From: Candidatus Paraluminiphilus aquimaris
Lineage (GTDB): Bacteria; Pseudomonadota; Gammaproteobacteria; Pseudomonadales; Halieaceae
NCBI RefSeq assembly: GCF_026230195.1
Contig: NZ_CP036501.1
Location: 558,001 to 622,000 of the forward strand
Direction of reading: 5' to 3'
Length of the DNA stretch: 64,000 nt
Shown here: positions 8,901 through 18,095 of the stretch, in pieces
How positions within the stretch are numbered: position 1 is the first letter of the stretch
How the letters are laid out: each line of letters starts with the position of its first letter
The notes under the pieces: generated by a model
Told to the model about the DNA's origin: nothing
What the model saw: only the letters and a program-made list of their open reading frames with translations
Databases searched by the model: none
Position numbers and translations under genes: made by a program

Positions 8901-11114
8901 GTGTCGACACCGCTAAAAGCATTAGGAGCCTCACTCACCGACGTTTCTCGACGGTTGGGGCTCCAGACGACCTCTCGACCACAGTTACTCCCCACGCACA
9001 ATCAAAGACAGTCCCTCACAGGCTTTGAGGATGTGCTCAATGACTACTTATCTCCCGAACAAGTAAGCACCATAAAGCGCGCGTATTTTTACGCCGAGCA
9101 AGCGCACTACGGTCAGGCTAGACGAACCGGTGAACCCTACGTTACACACCCTTTAGCGGTCGCTACTGTGCTCGCGCGAATGCACATGGATCACGAAAGC
9201 ATTATGGCCGCTCTGCTGCACGATGTTATTGAAGATACCGGTGTTTCAAAGGAAGACATACGCACGCAGTTTGGTGAGGAGGTTGCCGATCTCGTCGACG
9301 GCGTGAGTAAACTCACGCATGTAGAATTTGACAGCGCAGAAGAAAAACAAGCCGAGAACTTTCAAAAAATGGCGTTGGCCATGGCGCGTGATATTCGCGT
9401 CATTCTCGTTAAATTGGCCGATCGGCTGCACAACATGCGAACGTTGGGAGCGCTTAAGCCAGAAGCGAAGAAACGCATCGCCAATGAAACACTCGATATT
9501 TATGCACCCATAGCAACTCGATTGGGTATGAATGAAGTTCGTATGGAGTTTGAGGATTTGGGTCTTCGAACACTGTACCCCATGAGAGCGCGTCGGCTGG
9601 AAGCCGCCAGAGAAGCTGCACGCGGTCGTCGCAAGCAACTCATCGAAGACATTACAGAACAACTCGAGCAAGCAATTAAGCGCGATAATATTGAAGGGAG
9701 AGTCGCTGGACGCGAAAAGCACCTTTACAGCATCTACTCAAAAATGCGCGAAAAGCGAAAATCCTTTTCAGACATCATGGATATTTTTGCCTTTCGAGTC
9801 ATCGTCGACGACGTCGATGCCTGCTATCGCGCGCTGGGCGTTGTGCACTCCCTATACAAGCCGGTTCCGGGCGAATTTAAAGACTACATTGCCATTCCCA
9901 AAGCCAATGGCTATCAGTCCCTCCACACTGTTTTGAGAGGCATGCATGGTGTGCCGATTGAAATCCAAATTCGTACTCATGACATGGAGAATATGGCGAA
10001 TAACGGTATCGCCGCTCACTGGCTTTATAAAAGCAATCAGGACAACGCCAATATTCCCCAAATGCGTGCCCGCGAGTGGGTTAAAGGACTGCTCGAAATG
10101 CAACAGACGGCAGGCAATTCGCTGGAATTTATCGAAAGCGTCAAAGTCGACCTGTTCCCTGACGAAGTCTATGTTTTTACACCTCGTGGAAAGATCATGG
10201 AGCTTCCCAAAGGCGCGTGTGCCGTTGATTTCGCCTACGCTGTGCACACAGATGTCGGTAATCAATGTGTCGCCTGCCGCATAAACAACCAGTTAGCGCC
10301 GTTATCAGAGCCGCTTGAAAGTGGTGTGAGTGTTGAGATTGTCACGTCTCCTGCAGGGAGGCCGACGCCATCGTGGCTTAACTTCGTTGTGACCGCCCGC
10401 GCTCGATCTCAGATACGGCATTTTTTGAAACAACAGCAACACGAAGATTCTGTAGCCCTCGGCCAGAAACTCTTAACAAAGGCGATCGCCGCACTGACGC
10501 CCGATGACGGCATCGACAACAGCAGCATCGAGTCGCGCGTCGCTGAGCACTATCCTGGAACCGATTACGAAACAATTTTGACGGATCTTGCCCTTGGCAA
10601 TCAGTTGCCACAGGTGGTCGCGGCGACGCTGCTTGGACAGTCAGGAGCGTCTTTAGAGAACGATCAAAGCGCCATGGAGATTAAGGGGACGGAAGGGTAT
10701 GTGCTTGTCTATGCTAAGTGCTGCTGCCCTTTACCGGGTGACCCTATCGAGGGATTTTTAAGTCCAGACCGAGGTTTGGTCGTGCATCGCGAGAATTGCC
10801 GTAATCTCGACGATCTACGTGAGCAGCCCGAACGCCTCATGCCACTGAGATGGGACGACCAAATCGAGGGAACCTACCCGGTGGCGCTCAGAATTGAGAT
10901 GGCGAATCAACGCGGTATGATCGCCACCCTAGCAACAAAGCTCAGTGCAATTGGGCTCAATATCGAGCGGATTTCAACGCAAGATGAGTCCGTGCACTTT
11001 TCAAATATCATCATTGAATTACAACTCAACAGCCGGGTTCACCTTGCTCGTGTCATGAAGCGTATCCGCGTTATGGAAGGTGTCCGCAAAGTCGTTCGTT
11101 GCAGTCGGCGTTAA
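8901..11114 (+). CDS. spoT: Bifunctional (p)ppGpp synthetase/hydrolase SpoT
   Basis: This RelA/SpoT homologue makes and degrades the starvation alarmone (p)ppGpp. The HD hydrolase domain is intact (THPLAVA at 82-88, HDVIED at 107-112). The synthetase domain carries YKPVPGEFKDYIAIPKANGY, followed by a TGS domain (DLFPDEVYVFTPRGKIMELP), a CCCPLPGD zinc-finger-like segment and a C-terminal ACT domain. It is 737 residues against 702 in E. coli; the excess is an N-terminal extension of about 36 residues. The start is GTG at 8901, with AGGA close upstream. Because both active sites look complete it should work in both directions. Any second RSH enzyme (relA) would lie outside the window. Confidence 0.95.
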   Translation: MSTPLKALGASLTDVSRRLGLQTTSRPQLLPTHNQRQSLTGFEDVLNDYLSPEQVSTIKRAYFYAEQAHYGQARRTGEPYVTHPLAVATVLARMHMDHESIMAALLHDVIEDTGVSKEDIRTQFGEEVADLVDGVSKLTHVEFDSAEEKQAENFQKMALAMARDIRVILVKLADRLHNMRTLGALKPEAKKRIANETLDIYAPIATRLGMNEVRMEFEDLGLRTLYPMRARRLEAAREAARGRRKQLIEDITEQLEQAIKRDNIEGRVAGREKHLYSIYSKMREKRKSFSDIMDIFAFRVIVDDVDACYRALGVVHSLYKPVPGEFKDYIAIPKANGYQSLHTVLRGMHGVPIEIQIRTHDMENMANNGIAAHWLYKSNQDNANIPQMRAREWVKGLLEMQQTAGNSLEFIESVKVDLFPDEVYVFTPRGKIMELPKGACAVDFAYAVHTDVGNQCVACRINNQLAPLSEPLESGVSVEIVTSPAGRPTPSWLNFVVTARARSQIRHFLKQQQHEDSVALGQKLLTKAIAALTPDDGIDNSSIESRVAEHYPGTDYETILTDLALGNQLPQVVAATLLGQSGASLENDQSAMEIKGTEGYVLVYAKCCCPLPGDPIEGFLSPDRGLVVHRENCRNLDDLREQPERLMPLRWDDQIEGTYPVALRIEMANQRGMIATLATKLSAIGLNIERISTQDESVHFSNIIIELQLNSRVHLARVMKRIRVMEGVRKVVRCSRR

Positions 11115-11147
11115 CCCCATGACATTTTCACCCCAGCAGGTAACCCC

Positions 11148-11531
11148 ATGAAGAATCGCGCAGTTATAAGCACCGCAGCCGCTCCTTCGGCTATTGGTCC
11201 CTACTCTCAGGCGGTAAAGGTTGGCAATACCGTTTGGATCTCGGGACAGATCCCGCTCGACCCCACAACAATGGAAATTGTAAGCGGTGGTATTGAGGCA
11301 GAGACCCGCCAAGTGTTTGCTAACTTGCAGGCGATTGCAGACGCGGCAGGGGGAAGCTTAGACAGCTCCGTGAAGATCAATATCTCGCTCACTGACTTAA
11401 GCAACTTTCAGGTCGTCAATGCCGTCATGGCGGAAGTTTTTAATGAGCCTTATCCAGCTCGGGCTTGCGTCCAAGTTGCGGCGCTTCCAAAGGGCGTTCA
11501 GGTGGAAATTGAGGCGATTCTGGCGCTTTAA
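11148..11531 (+). CDS. ridA: RidA family 2-iminobutanoate/2-iminopropanoate deaminase
   Basis: RidA hydrolyses reactive imine/enamine intermediates released by PLP enzymes such as threonine dehydratase. The 127-residue protein shows the family pattern: APSAIGPYSQAVKVGNTVWISGQIPLD near the N-terminus and YPARACVQVAALPKGVQVEIEAIL at the C-terminus, including the catalytic arginine in PAR and the terminal Glu. The location right after spoT matches Pseudomonas. It probably belongs to the rpoZ-spoT transcript (33-nt gap). The 145-bp convergent region beyond it is rich in dyad symmetry. Confidence 0.93.
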   Translation: MKNRAVISTAAAPSAIGPYSQAVKVGNTVWISGQIPLDPTTMEIVSGGIEAETRQVFANLQAIADAAGGSLDSSVKINISLTDLSNFQVVNAVMAEVFNEPYPARACVQVAALPKGVQVEIEAILAL

Positions 11532-11566
11532 ACACCAAACTTAAAACAAAAAAGCAGTCTCGTAGT

Positions 11567-11647
11567 GCGACGTGGCTGTCGCGTTCGCCATAGATTAGTG
11601 GCGGCCTCGACCGGAAAACAGAATGTTTTGCACGGTCGGTGCGACCG
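11567..11647. other. Structured convergent intergenic region with alternative hairpins
   Basis: Between the convergent ends of ridA and the SDR gene I see GCGAC-N6-GTCGC (11567-11582). Further on, three related hexamers occur: CGACCG (11608-11613), CGGTCG (11633-11638) and CGACCG (11642-11647). The middle one can pair with either neighbour. Pairing with the first also nests AAAACA/TGTTTT (11615-11620 and 11624-11629); pairing with the second leaves a 3-nt loop. No run of T follows in the plus direction; on the minus strand a run of six T lies beyond the first dyad. A bidirectional transcription end is the simplest reading. Confidence 0.4.
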
Positions 11648-11676
11648 CGCGACATTTGCGCGTCATTTACGCAACA

Positions 11677-12525
11677 TTAAGAAGATGCCGCCAAGCTCAA
11701 TGCGCCCTCGTACCCTTCGCGAAAACTTGGATAACGAAGCGCAATACCCATCGCACGTAGTTTGGCGTTACTCACGCGTCGATTTGCACGGGGTTGATTA
11801 TCTCTCTCTCCTAGTGGTTCCCGGCCAAGCATGCTGAAACACCATTTTTCGAGTTCTCGCGTCGTTACTGGCGCGTCGTCATTGAGGTTCAACGTTGCAG
11901 GCAGCCTTTCGCCACGGATGTCACGCTTAACCAACTCTGCAATCACAGCCGCTGCGTCATCCCTGTGGATACGATTCGTAAATCCGTCATTGATACGCGA
12001 TGAATGGCCCTCCAGGATGGGCCCTAACATAATGGGGTTTGCACCGTCATAGAGGCCACTGGGACGCACCACCGTCGTCGTCACGGAACGCCGAAAGCAG
12101 GCCTCTGCGGTGAGTAAAGCGTCGACAAAAGGGTCACCGGCTGCGAGCGGTGAGTCTTCTTCTACCCAACCTCCCGATTTCTCGGCATAAACCCGTGTTG
12201 ATGAAACAAAAATTGCTCGCCTGACACCCTTTAGCAAACCAGCGTCGGCGATATTTTGAGCGGCCTTGGCATACCCTTGAGAATAACCGGTCACATCACG
12301 ACTGCTGGGCACCGGGGTAAAAATAAGGTAATCCGGCTGTGTCTTGGCTGCCTCTGCGAGGCCTTCAACCGAACTGTAGTCACCATAGATCCGCTTGGGT
12401 GTGGCATCCGACAACCGCTCTGGGTGTCGGGAGACGCCCATTACCTCTGCGACCTGACTCAAATGAGGAAGCGCACGCGTTGCCAAGTCACCAAAACCTA
12501 TGATCATTACCCTTGGAGTCTTCAC
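11677..12525 (-). CDS. YeeZ-like NAD(P)-dependent epimerase/SDR family protein
   Basis: The 282-residue protein has a Rossmann N-terminus with MIIGFGDLATRALPHL, an unusual GxGxxA nucleotide-binding motif like that of the YeeZ (SDR_a5-like) group. FVSSTRVYAEKSGGWVEEDSPL carries the family SSTRVY stretch, followed by VVRPSGLYDG. The classical catalytic YxxxK is not evident, since the Tyr is followed by AEK. The substrate is unknown. The annotated start is GTG at 12525; an ATG at 12507 directly before IIGFG is possible but would sit almost on an AAGGG. It is divergent from recG. Confidence 0.75.
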   Translation of the reverse strand: MKTPRVMIIGFGDLATRALPHLSQVAEVMGVSRHPERLSDATPKRIYGDYSSVEGLAEAAKTQPDYLIFTPVPSSRDVTGYSQGYAKAAQNIADAGLLKGVRRAIFVSSTRVYAEKSGGWVEEDSPLAAGDPFVDALLTAEACFRRSVTTTVVRPSGLYDGANPIMLGPILEGHSSRINDGFTNRIHRDDAAAVIAELVKRDIRGERLPATLNLNDDAPVTTRELEKWCFSMLGREPLGERDNQPRANRRVSNAKLRAMGIALRYPSFREGYEGALSLAASS

Positions 12526-12578
12526 CTTAGTGCCTTCGTCCCGCTATTATCAAAGGTGCAAGGTAACCGAAGCTCACT

Positions 12579-14642
12579 GTGTCGAACAATATTCTTCAAC
12601 TGCCACTCCGACAATTTAAAGGCGTTGGCCCTAAAGTTTTTAGCAAGCTTGAGTCCATGGGCCTTGAGACTGTGGAAGACTTGCTGTTTCACTTTCCTCT
12701 TCGGTATCAAGATAAAACGCGCCTTTCGTGCATAGGTGAACTCAAAGAGGGCATGGATGCGGTAGTGCGCGGAACCATCCGCGCCTCTGGTATCGCCAGA
12801 GGTCGACGCCCGACCTTAATCGTCAAAGTCGACGACGGTACTGGGTTGATAACGCTACGTTTTTTCCACTTCCGGCGAGCACAGGCGCAACAGCTTCGTA
12901 TAGGCGACACCATCACACTCTTTGGGCAGCCACGAATGGTGGGGGGTAACACCGAGTTCGCACATCCGGAATATATGGTTGGAGACCGGGAGCCGCAATT
13001 AGAAGAAGCGCTGACACCGGTCTACCCCGTAACAGAAGGTATGGGCCAGTCGACCATGCGAAATTTAACGCAACAGGCACTCACTTACCTCACACAAAAC
13101 CCTCCAGAAGACCTCCTCACGGGGCTACCCGGAGACAGTCCATCGATTACCGATTCGATCAAACTTCTTCATCGTCCGTCCCCGGATGCCAACACCGCTG
13201 CGATTGTTGCAGGCGAGCATCCCGCTCAACTGCGACTGGCATTGGAGGAGCTTGTGGCCCATCAACTGTCGCTCTTGTCGCGACGCGCACGAACACACGA
13301 GAAGACCGCCGCGCCTGTGAACTCTCAGGGCAAACTCGCTGATGCCATCACCTCTCAACTGCCATTTACCCTCACTGGTGCTCAACAGCGGGTCTGTGAA
13401 GAAATCGTAGCTGACCTTCGGAAATCAACGCCAATGCTCCGTCTCTTACAAGGCGACGTTGGGTCGGGGAAAACACTCGTTGCCGCACTCACAGCCGCGC
13501 ATATGGTCGAGTCAAAGCACCAGGTCGCGCTTATGGCGCCCACCGAACTATTGTCAGAACAACACTTCGCAGGCTTTCAGAAATGGTTTGAACCGCTTGG
13601 CATTAACGTTCTTTGGCTAACAGGACAAATCAAAGGTAAAGCGCGCAAGGCGGCGCTTGAGCGTATAGAGGCCGGCGAAGTCGACATTATTGTGGGTACG
13701 CATGCGTTGTTTCAGGATGCAGTGGCATTTAAGTCACTGGGCCTGGTGTTAGTCGACGAACAACACCGGTTTGGTGTTAATCAACGACTGTCGCTGACAC
13801 AACGCGGACTGAACGAGATCACACCGCATCAGCTGACCATGACAGCGACCCCTATACCAAGAACGCTTTCAATGGTGGCATATGCGGACTTGGATTGTTC
13901 AACAATCGACGAGCTCCCGCCGGGTCGTAAGCCGATTACCACCGCACTCATCGATAACGACAGACGACAAAGTGTCATCGAGCGCGTCGGTAATGCCTGC
14001 CAGCAGGGTCGGCAAGCTTACTGGGTCTGCGCGCTTATTGAGGAAAGTGAGGCACTGGATGCCACAGCCGCAGAAGTCACTGCGGAGCAATTAGAGGCAG
14101 CGCTGCCGGGCTTGCGCATCGGGCTCCTGCATGGCCGGATCTCCAGCCAAGAAAAAGGGGACATCATGGCAGCCTTCGCGAACCATGAGCTCGATATTCT
14201 GGTCGCAACCACGGTAATCGAAGTCGGTGTTGATGTGCCAAACGCGAGCTTAATGATTATCGAGAACGCGGAAAGATTCGGTCTAGCGCAGCTTCATCAG
14301 CTCCGAGGACGAGTAGGCCGCGGTGCAGTCGAGAGTCACTGCATATTGATGTACCAGTCGCCCTTGAGCCAGACGGCACGGGACAGGCTAACGGTCATGC
14401 GTGAGTCTCAAGATGGCTTTGTCCTGGCTGAAAAAGACCTCGAAATCAGAGGGCCTGGCGAGGTGCTGGGAACACGGCAGACGGGCGTCTCTTCTTTCAG
14501 AGTTGCCCGGCTCCCTGAGCACAATGAATTACTCGAAAAGGCGCAAGATATTGCATCAAATATGGTGAGTACCGATGCACAGCGCGCAGAAAAAATCGAA
14601 CAGCGCTGGACACGCACACTCGAGGCCTTCGCACACGTATAA
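12579..14642 (+). CDS. recG: ATP-dependent DNA helicase RecG
   Basis: RecG remodels stalled forks and branched DNA. Domains in order: an N-terminal wedge/OB region (LPLRQFKGVGPKVFSKLES, then VVRGTIRASGIARGRRPTL), Walker A LLQGDVGSGKTLVAAL, a DEQHRFG box (Walker B region), TMTATPIPRTL, and the helicase C domain with VATTVIEVGVDVPNASLMII and QLRGRVGRG. The 687-residue length is close to E. coli RecG (693). The start is GTG at 12579, since no ATG precedes the conserved N-terminus. It is followed by ubiA after 45 nt. In Pseudomonas recG and ubiA are also close together. Confidence 0.96.
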   Translation: MSNNILQLPLRQFKGVGPKVFSKLESMGLETVEDLLFHFPLRYQDKTRLSCIGELKEGMDAVVRGTIRASGIARGRRPTLIVKVDDGTGLITLRFFHFRRAQAQQLRIGDTITLFGQPRMVGGNTEFAHPEYMVGDREPQLEEALTPVYPVTEGMGQSTMRNLTQQALTYLTQNPPEDLLTGLPGDSPSITDSIKLLHRPSPDANTAAIVAGEHPAQLRLALEELVAHQLSLLSRRARTHEKTAAPVNSQGKLADAITSQLPFTLTGAQQRVCEEIVADLRKSTPMLRLLQGDVGSGKTLVAALTAAHMVESKHQVALMAPTELLSEQHFAGFQKWFEPLGINVLWLTGQIKGKARKAALERIEAGEVDIIVGTHALFQDAVAFKSLGLVLVDEQHRFGVNQRLSLTQRGLNEITPHQLTMTATPIPRTLSMVAYADLDCSTIDELPPGRKPITTALIDNDRRQSVIERVGNACQQGRQAYWVCALIEESEALDATAAEVTAEQLEAALPGLRIGLLHGRISSQEKGDIMAAFANHELDILVATTVIEVGVDVPNASLMIIENAERFGLAQLHQLRGRVGRGAVESHCILMYQSPLSQTARDRLTVMRESQDGFVLAEKDLEIRGPGEVLGTRQTGVSSFRVARLPEHNELLEKAQDIASNMVSTDAQRAEKIEQRWTRTLEAFAHV

Positions 14643-14687
14643 TAGACGGCTGCAGCTCATAGCAACTTCCAATAAAGGCTTTAAACC

Positions 14688-15563
14688 ATGGCATCCCTCA
14701 CATCAGGAAAGTTCGCTGCGTTACTGCGGGTGATGCGTTTTGATAAGCCAATCGGTACTTACTTGCTACTTGCTCCCGCACTTTGGGGACTGATCATTGC
14801 GTCTGAGGGCGTACCAGGACTGTTTTTACTCGTTACATTCGTCGTGGGGGCCGTTGTCATGCGCTCAGCGGGCTGTACCACGAACGATCTGACCGATAGA
14901 AACCTTGATGGTTTCGTAGAGAGAACGCGCGACAGACCCCTTGTAACCGGAGAGATTTCTGTTTTTGAGGCCTTAAGTCTACTTCTTGTTTTGTTCGGGA
15001 TCGCGCTCTGGTTAGTTATCCAAATTAACTGGCTAACCGTCCAACTTTCTGTCATCGGCGCTGCGCTGACTATTATTTACCCGTTTATGAAGCGCATTAC
15101 ACACCTGCCACAGTTTGTATTGGGGGCGGCGTTTTCTTGGAGCATACCAATGGCCTTTGCCGCGACACTAAACCAACTCCCCGCAGGTCTTTGGTGGTTG
15201 TTTGTGGCTAACCTGCTTTGGGTTGTTGTTTATGACACGCAATACGCAATGGTTGATCGCGAAGATGACCTGGAAGTAGGCATCAAATCGACCGCTATCC
15301 TATTCGGCGAGGCAGACACACGAATCATCCTCTTCTTACAGCTTCTGTGCCTGGCTTGCTTTGTGGCAACAGGGTTAAGCTTTGAGTTAGGTGCCATTTA
15401 CTTTGCCTCAATTGCAGTTGTCGCCGCGCTTTTTTTTCGGCATCAGCGACTTATCAGCAATCGTTCACGCGAGACCTGCTTCCAAGCCTTTAACGAGAGT
15501 AAATGGATAGGACTCATTGTTGCGATGGGGCTGCTGGGACACTTTGCGGTCTATCCCGTATAA
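14688..15563 (+). CDS. ubiA: 4-hydroxybenzoate octaprenyltransferase
   Basis: UbiA attaches the polyprenyl tail to 4-hydroxybenzoate in ubiquinone synthesis at the inner membrane. Both Asp-rich Mg-diphosphate motifs are present: NDLTDRNLD (66-74) with VERTRDRPL after it, and DTQYAMVDREDD (183-194). The protein has eight to nine hydrophobic helices and 291 residues, as usual. The ATG at 14688 precedes ASLTSGKFAALLRVMRFDKPIG, the typical start. ubiC, the usual neighbour that makes 4-hydroxybenzoate, is not adjacent here. Confidence 0.95.
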   Translation: MASLTSGKFAALLRVMRFDKPIGTYLLLAPALWGLIIASEGVPGLFLLVTFVVGAVVMRSAGCTTNDLTDRNLDGFVERTRDRPLVTGEISVFEALSLLLVLFGIALWLVIQINWLTVQLSVIGAALTIIYPFMKRITHLPQFVLGAAFSWSIPMAFAATLNQLPAGLWWLFVANLLWVVVYDTQYAMVDREDDLEVGIKSTAILFGEADTRIILFLQLLCLACFVATGLSFELGAIYFASIAVVAALFFRHQRLISNRSRETCFQAFNESKWIGLIVAMGLLGHFAVYPV

Positions 15564-15591
15564 GCAACGATGCAAATAATCCGGTAGCCGC

Positions 15592-16728
15592 GTGGAACTT
15601 AGAATTTTTCCCAATGTAAAAGACCTTCCTTGCAAGGAGTGGGAGCAAGCCTTTTCTTCAGGCTACCCATTTCTAAAACAGCGCTTTCTCCAGGGCCTCG
15701 AATCCTCCGGCAGTACCAACGGTGATTCTGGTTGGCAAAATTGCCACTTGGCGCTTTTTGACGATGAGAAATCTATTGCAATGGCGCCGGGGTTTCTCAA
15801 AAGTCATAGCTACGGTGAGTATGTGTTCGATTGGTCATGGGCCGATGCTTGGCACCGAAGTGGTCTGGATTACTACCCAAAACTTGTGACAGCCATTCCC
15901 TTCACCCCCGCAACAGGACCGCGAATTTGGACCGAAGCAAACACTAGCGACGTGCTACCAAGTTTTATCAACGCGGTCACCGATTGGTGCGAATCTGAGA
16001 AGATCTCCAGTTGGCACATTCTCTTTCCCGAGGAGGAGACGTCTTTTGCGTTGTCTGAATTGGGCTTAGTGCAACGAATGACTACCCAATTTCATTGGTT
16101 TAATCGCGGCTATACCCATTTTGACGACTTCTTAGCTGAATTTAACAGCCGAAAGCGCAAAGCACTTAAAAAAGAGCGTGCGGCAATCACAGCTCAGAAT
16201 CTATGGCTGAGCACAAAAACTGGCGCAGAAATATCCGAGGCCGATTGGAATTTCTTCTATTACTGTTACCAGACTACGTACCTAAAGCGCAGTGGTCACG
16301 AGGGCTATCTAACCGGTGAGTTCTTCACAGGCGTATGCCCTTCACTTGGCGAAGATACCGTTATGGTGATTGCACATGAGGGGGAGAATCCGGTTGCTGC
16401 CGCGCTCTATTTTGTCGACGGTCAAACACTGTACGGGCGTTACTGGGGCTGCCTCAAAGAGTTTGATTTCTTGCACTTCGAAGCCTGCTACTACCGTGGA
16501 ATCGAATATTGTATTGAGAAAGGCCTGTCGCGGTTTGACCCCGGTGCACAAGGCGAACACAAGATTCAGCGGGGGTTTGAACCCACCCTAACGTATTCGA
16601 ATCACTGGATAAGCGAACCACGACTCAAGGACGCGGTTGCTGATTTTTGCCGAAGGGATTGCGATCACGTTCGTCGCTATCGCGATGAAGCCGCGACCTT
16701 ACTGCCGTTTAAAAAGCAAGATGCTTAA
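15592..16728 (+). CDS. COG3146/DUF482 FemAB-like GNAT-superfamily protein
   Basis: The 378-residue protein matches the pattern of the DUF482/COG3146 group, predicted acyltransferases of the GNAT/FemAB type. Marks include [17 protein letters not shown], a [13 protein letters not shown] segment, [16 protein letters not shown] (a basic helix), and the C-terminal [18 protein letters not shown]. The substrate is unknown. The start is GTG at 15592, 28 nt after ubiA, so it may share the recG-ubiA transcript. Its stop shares the tetranucleotide TTAA (16725-16728) with the stop of yaaA on the other strand. Confidence 0.8.
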   Translation: MELRIFPNVKDLPCKEWEQAFSSGYPFLKQRFLQGLESSGSTNGDSGWQNCHLALFDDEKSIAMAPGFLKSHSYGEYVFDWSWADAWHRSGLDYYPKLVTAIPFTPATGPRIWTEANTSDVLPSFINAVTDWCESEKISSWHILFPEEETSFALSELGLVQRMTTQFHWFNRGYTHFDDFLAEFNSRKRKALKKERAAITAQNLWLSTKTGAEISEADWNFFYYCYQTTYLKRSGHEGYLTGEFFTGVCPSLGEDTVMVIAHEGENPVAAALYFVDGQTLYGRYWGCLKEFDFLHFEACYYRGIEYCIEKGLSRFDPGAQGEHKIQRGFEPTLTYSNHWISEPRLKDAVADFCRRDCDHVRRYRDEAATLLPFKKQDA

Positions 16729-17504
16729 GCCGGCACCTCGTCGCGCAGGAAAACCCACTGATCACCCTGTGACTGTTCATCGCTGTAGTAGTACCCCGCC
16801 TCCGAAAACGATTTCAGCGCCTCAGGCTCTGTTATGCGGTTATCGATGATATAGCGCGCCATAAGACCGCGCGCTTTTTTGGCAAAGAACGAGATCATTT
16901 TGTACTGACCATTTTTGAGGTCTTTAAACTGCGGAGTGATGATGTCGGCGTTAAGGAGCTTTGGCTTTACTGCTTTGAAATATTCGTTCGAAGCAAGATT
17001 GATCAACACCTCCGTTTTTGCACTTACAAGGTCAGCGTTTAAGGTGTCGGTCAGCTGCTCTCCCCAGAATTCGTAGAGATTTTTACCGCGCTGATTCGTA
17101 AATTTAAGCCCCATTTCGAGTCGATAGGGTTGCATTAAATCGAGCGGACGCAACAGCCCATATAAACCAGAGAGAATGCGCAATCGCGTTTGAGCGAAGT
17201 CGAGGTCATCCTCTGACAGGGTCTCTGCTTGCAAACCCGTGTAAACATCGCCTTTAAACGCAAGAACTGCTTGCTTGGCATTGTCGCTGGTTGATTCTGA
17301 CTGCCAATTCATAAAGCGTTCATGATTTAAGTGGGCTATCTGTTCACTGACACCCATCAGCGCACGAATATCGTCCGGGTTTAAGCCTCTTGCGTCCTCA
17401 ACAAGGAGCGCTGACTGATCCATAAATCTGGGTAGCGTCGCTGACTGAGTAATGGGCGCTGTTTCGTAATCAAGCGTTTTCGCGGGGGACAGTACAGTAA
17501 GCAC
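16725..17504 (-). CDS. yaaA: Peroxide stress protein YaaA (DUF328)
   Basis: YaaA is induced by hydrogen peroxide in E. coli and limits Fenton damage by lowering free iron; it has a DNA-binding HhH-like fold. The protein starts [14 protein letters not shown], as in the family, and contains [36 protein letters not shown] and [18 protein letters not shown], all hallmarks. Length 259 (E. coli 258). No OxyR site was identifiable in the short upstream gap. It is divergent from dctQ, with 72 bp between them. Confidence 0.95.
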   Translation of the reverse strand: MLTVLSPAKTLDYETAPITQSATLPRFMDQSALLVEDARGLNPDDIRALMGVSEQIAHLNHERFMNWQSESTSDNAKQAVLAFKGDVYTGLQAETLSEDDLDFAQTRLRILSGLYGLLRPLDLMQPYRLEMGLKFTNQRGKNLYEFWGEQLTDTLNADLVSAKTEVLINLASNEYFKAVKPKLLNADIITPQFKDLKNGQYKMISFFAKKARGLMARYIIDNRITEPEALKSFSEAGYYYSDEQSQGDQWVFLRDEVPA

Positions 17505-17576
17505 GGTGATTCTCTCTGCAATTGCGGTTCACTCGATGATAACCTTCAACGTCGTCTTGAGAAACGGGTTAACACA

Positions 17577-18095
17577 GTGAACTACTGGGCAACTTTTGCG
17601 CAGACCATCAACCGCACCAATCAAGCCATTGGTAAAAGTGTTGCCTTTGCAAGTATCGCTATGGCTCTCGTGACAACCAGCGTTGTCATTCTGCGCTACG
17701 GTTTTGAACAAGGCGCCATCGCAGCTCAGGAGTCCGTGCTGTACCTGCATGGTGCGCTGTTTATGCTGGGCGCCGCACCCACCCTGTTGGCAGATAAGCA
17801 TGTTCGCGTCGATGTGTTTTATCGTAATTTCAGCCAGCGCCAACAAACTTGGGTCAATACGGTAGGGCATGTTCTGTTCACAATACCTATTTGTTTACTC
17901 ATCGTATTCGGCTCCTACGGCTACGTCTCCGAAAGCTGGTCTATTATGGAAACCTCACCCGAGCCCGGCGGAATACCAGCCGTCTTCTTGTTAAAAACGT
18001 TGATACCTGCCATGGGCACACTGCTATTTTTGCAGGCCGTAAGCGCTATCATCATCGGGTTGATTGAGCTGAGCGAGGTGCCCGCCAATGATTGA
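17577..18095 (+). CDS. dctQ: TRAP transporter small membrane subunit (DctQ type)
   Basis: The small membrane component of a tripartite ATP-independent periplasmic transporter. The 172 residues form four hydrophobic segments (about 19-42, 52-71, 92-117, 137-160). The family pattern RYGFEQGAIAAQESVLYLHGALFMLGA is present, followed by KHVRVDVFY. The last 8 nt overlap dctM. The start is GTG at 17577 with a weak ribosome site. With dctM it forms the sodium-driven permease; the binding protein gene lies 1.8 kb further on the other strand. Confidence 0.92.
   Translation: MNYWATFAQTINRTNQAIGKSVAFASIAMALVTTSVVILRYGFEQGAIAAQESVLYLHGALFMLGAAPTLLADKHVRVDVFYRNFSQRQQTWVNTVGHVLFTIPICLLIVFGSYGYVSESWSIMETSPEPGGIPAVFLLKTLIPAMGTLLFLQAVSAIIIGLIELSEVPAND

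Noticed and set aside
12256-12735. 159-codon frame across the SDR-recG junction
   Set aside because: Antisense to the SDR gene and out of frame with recG; no domain.
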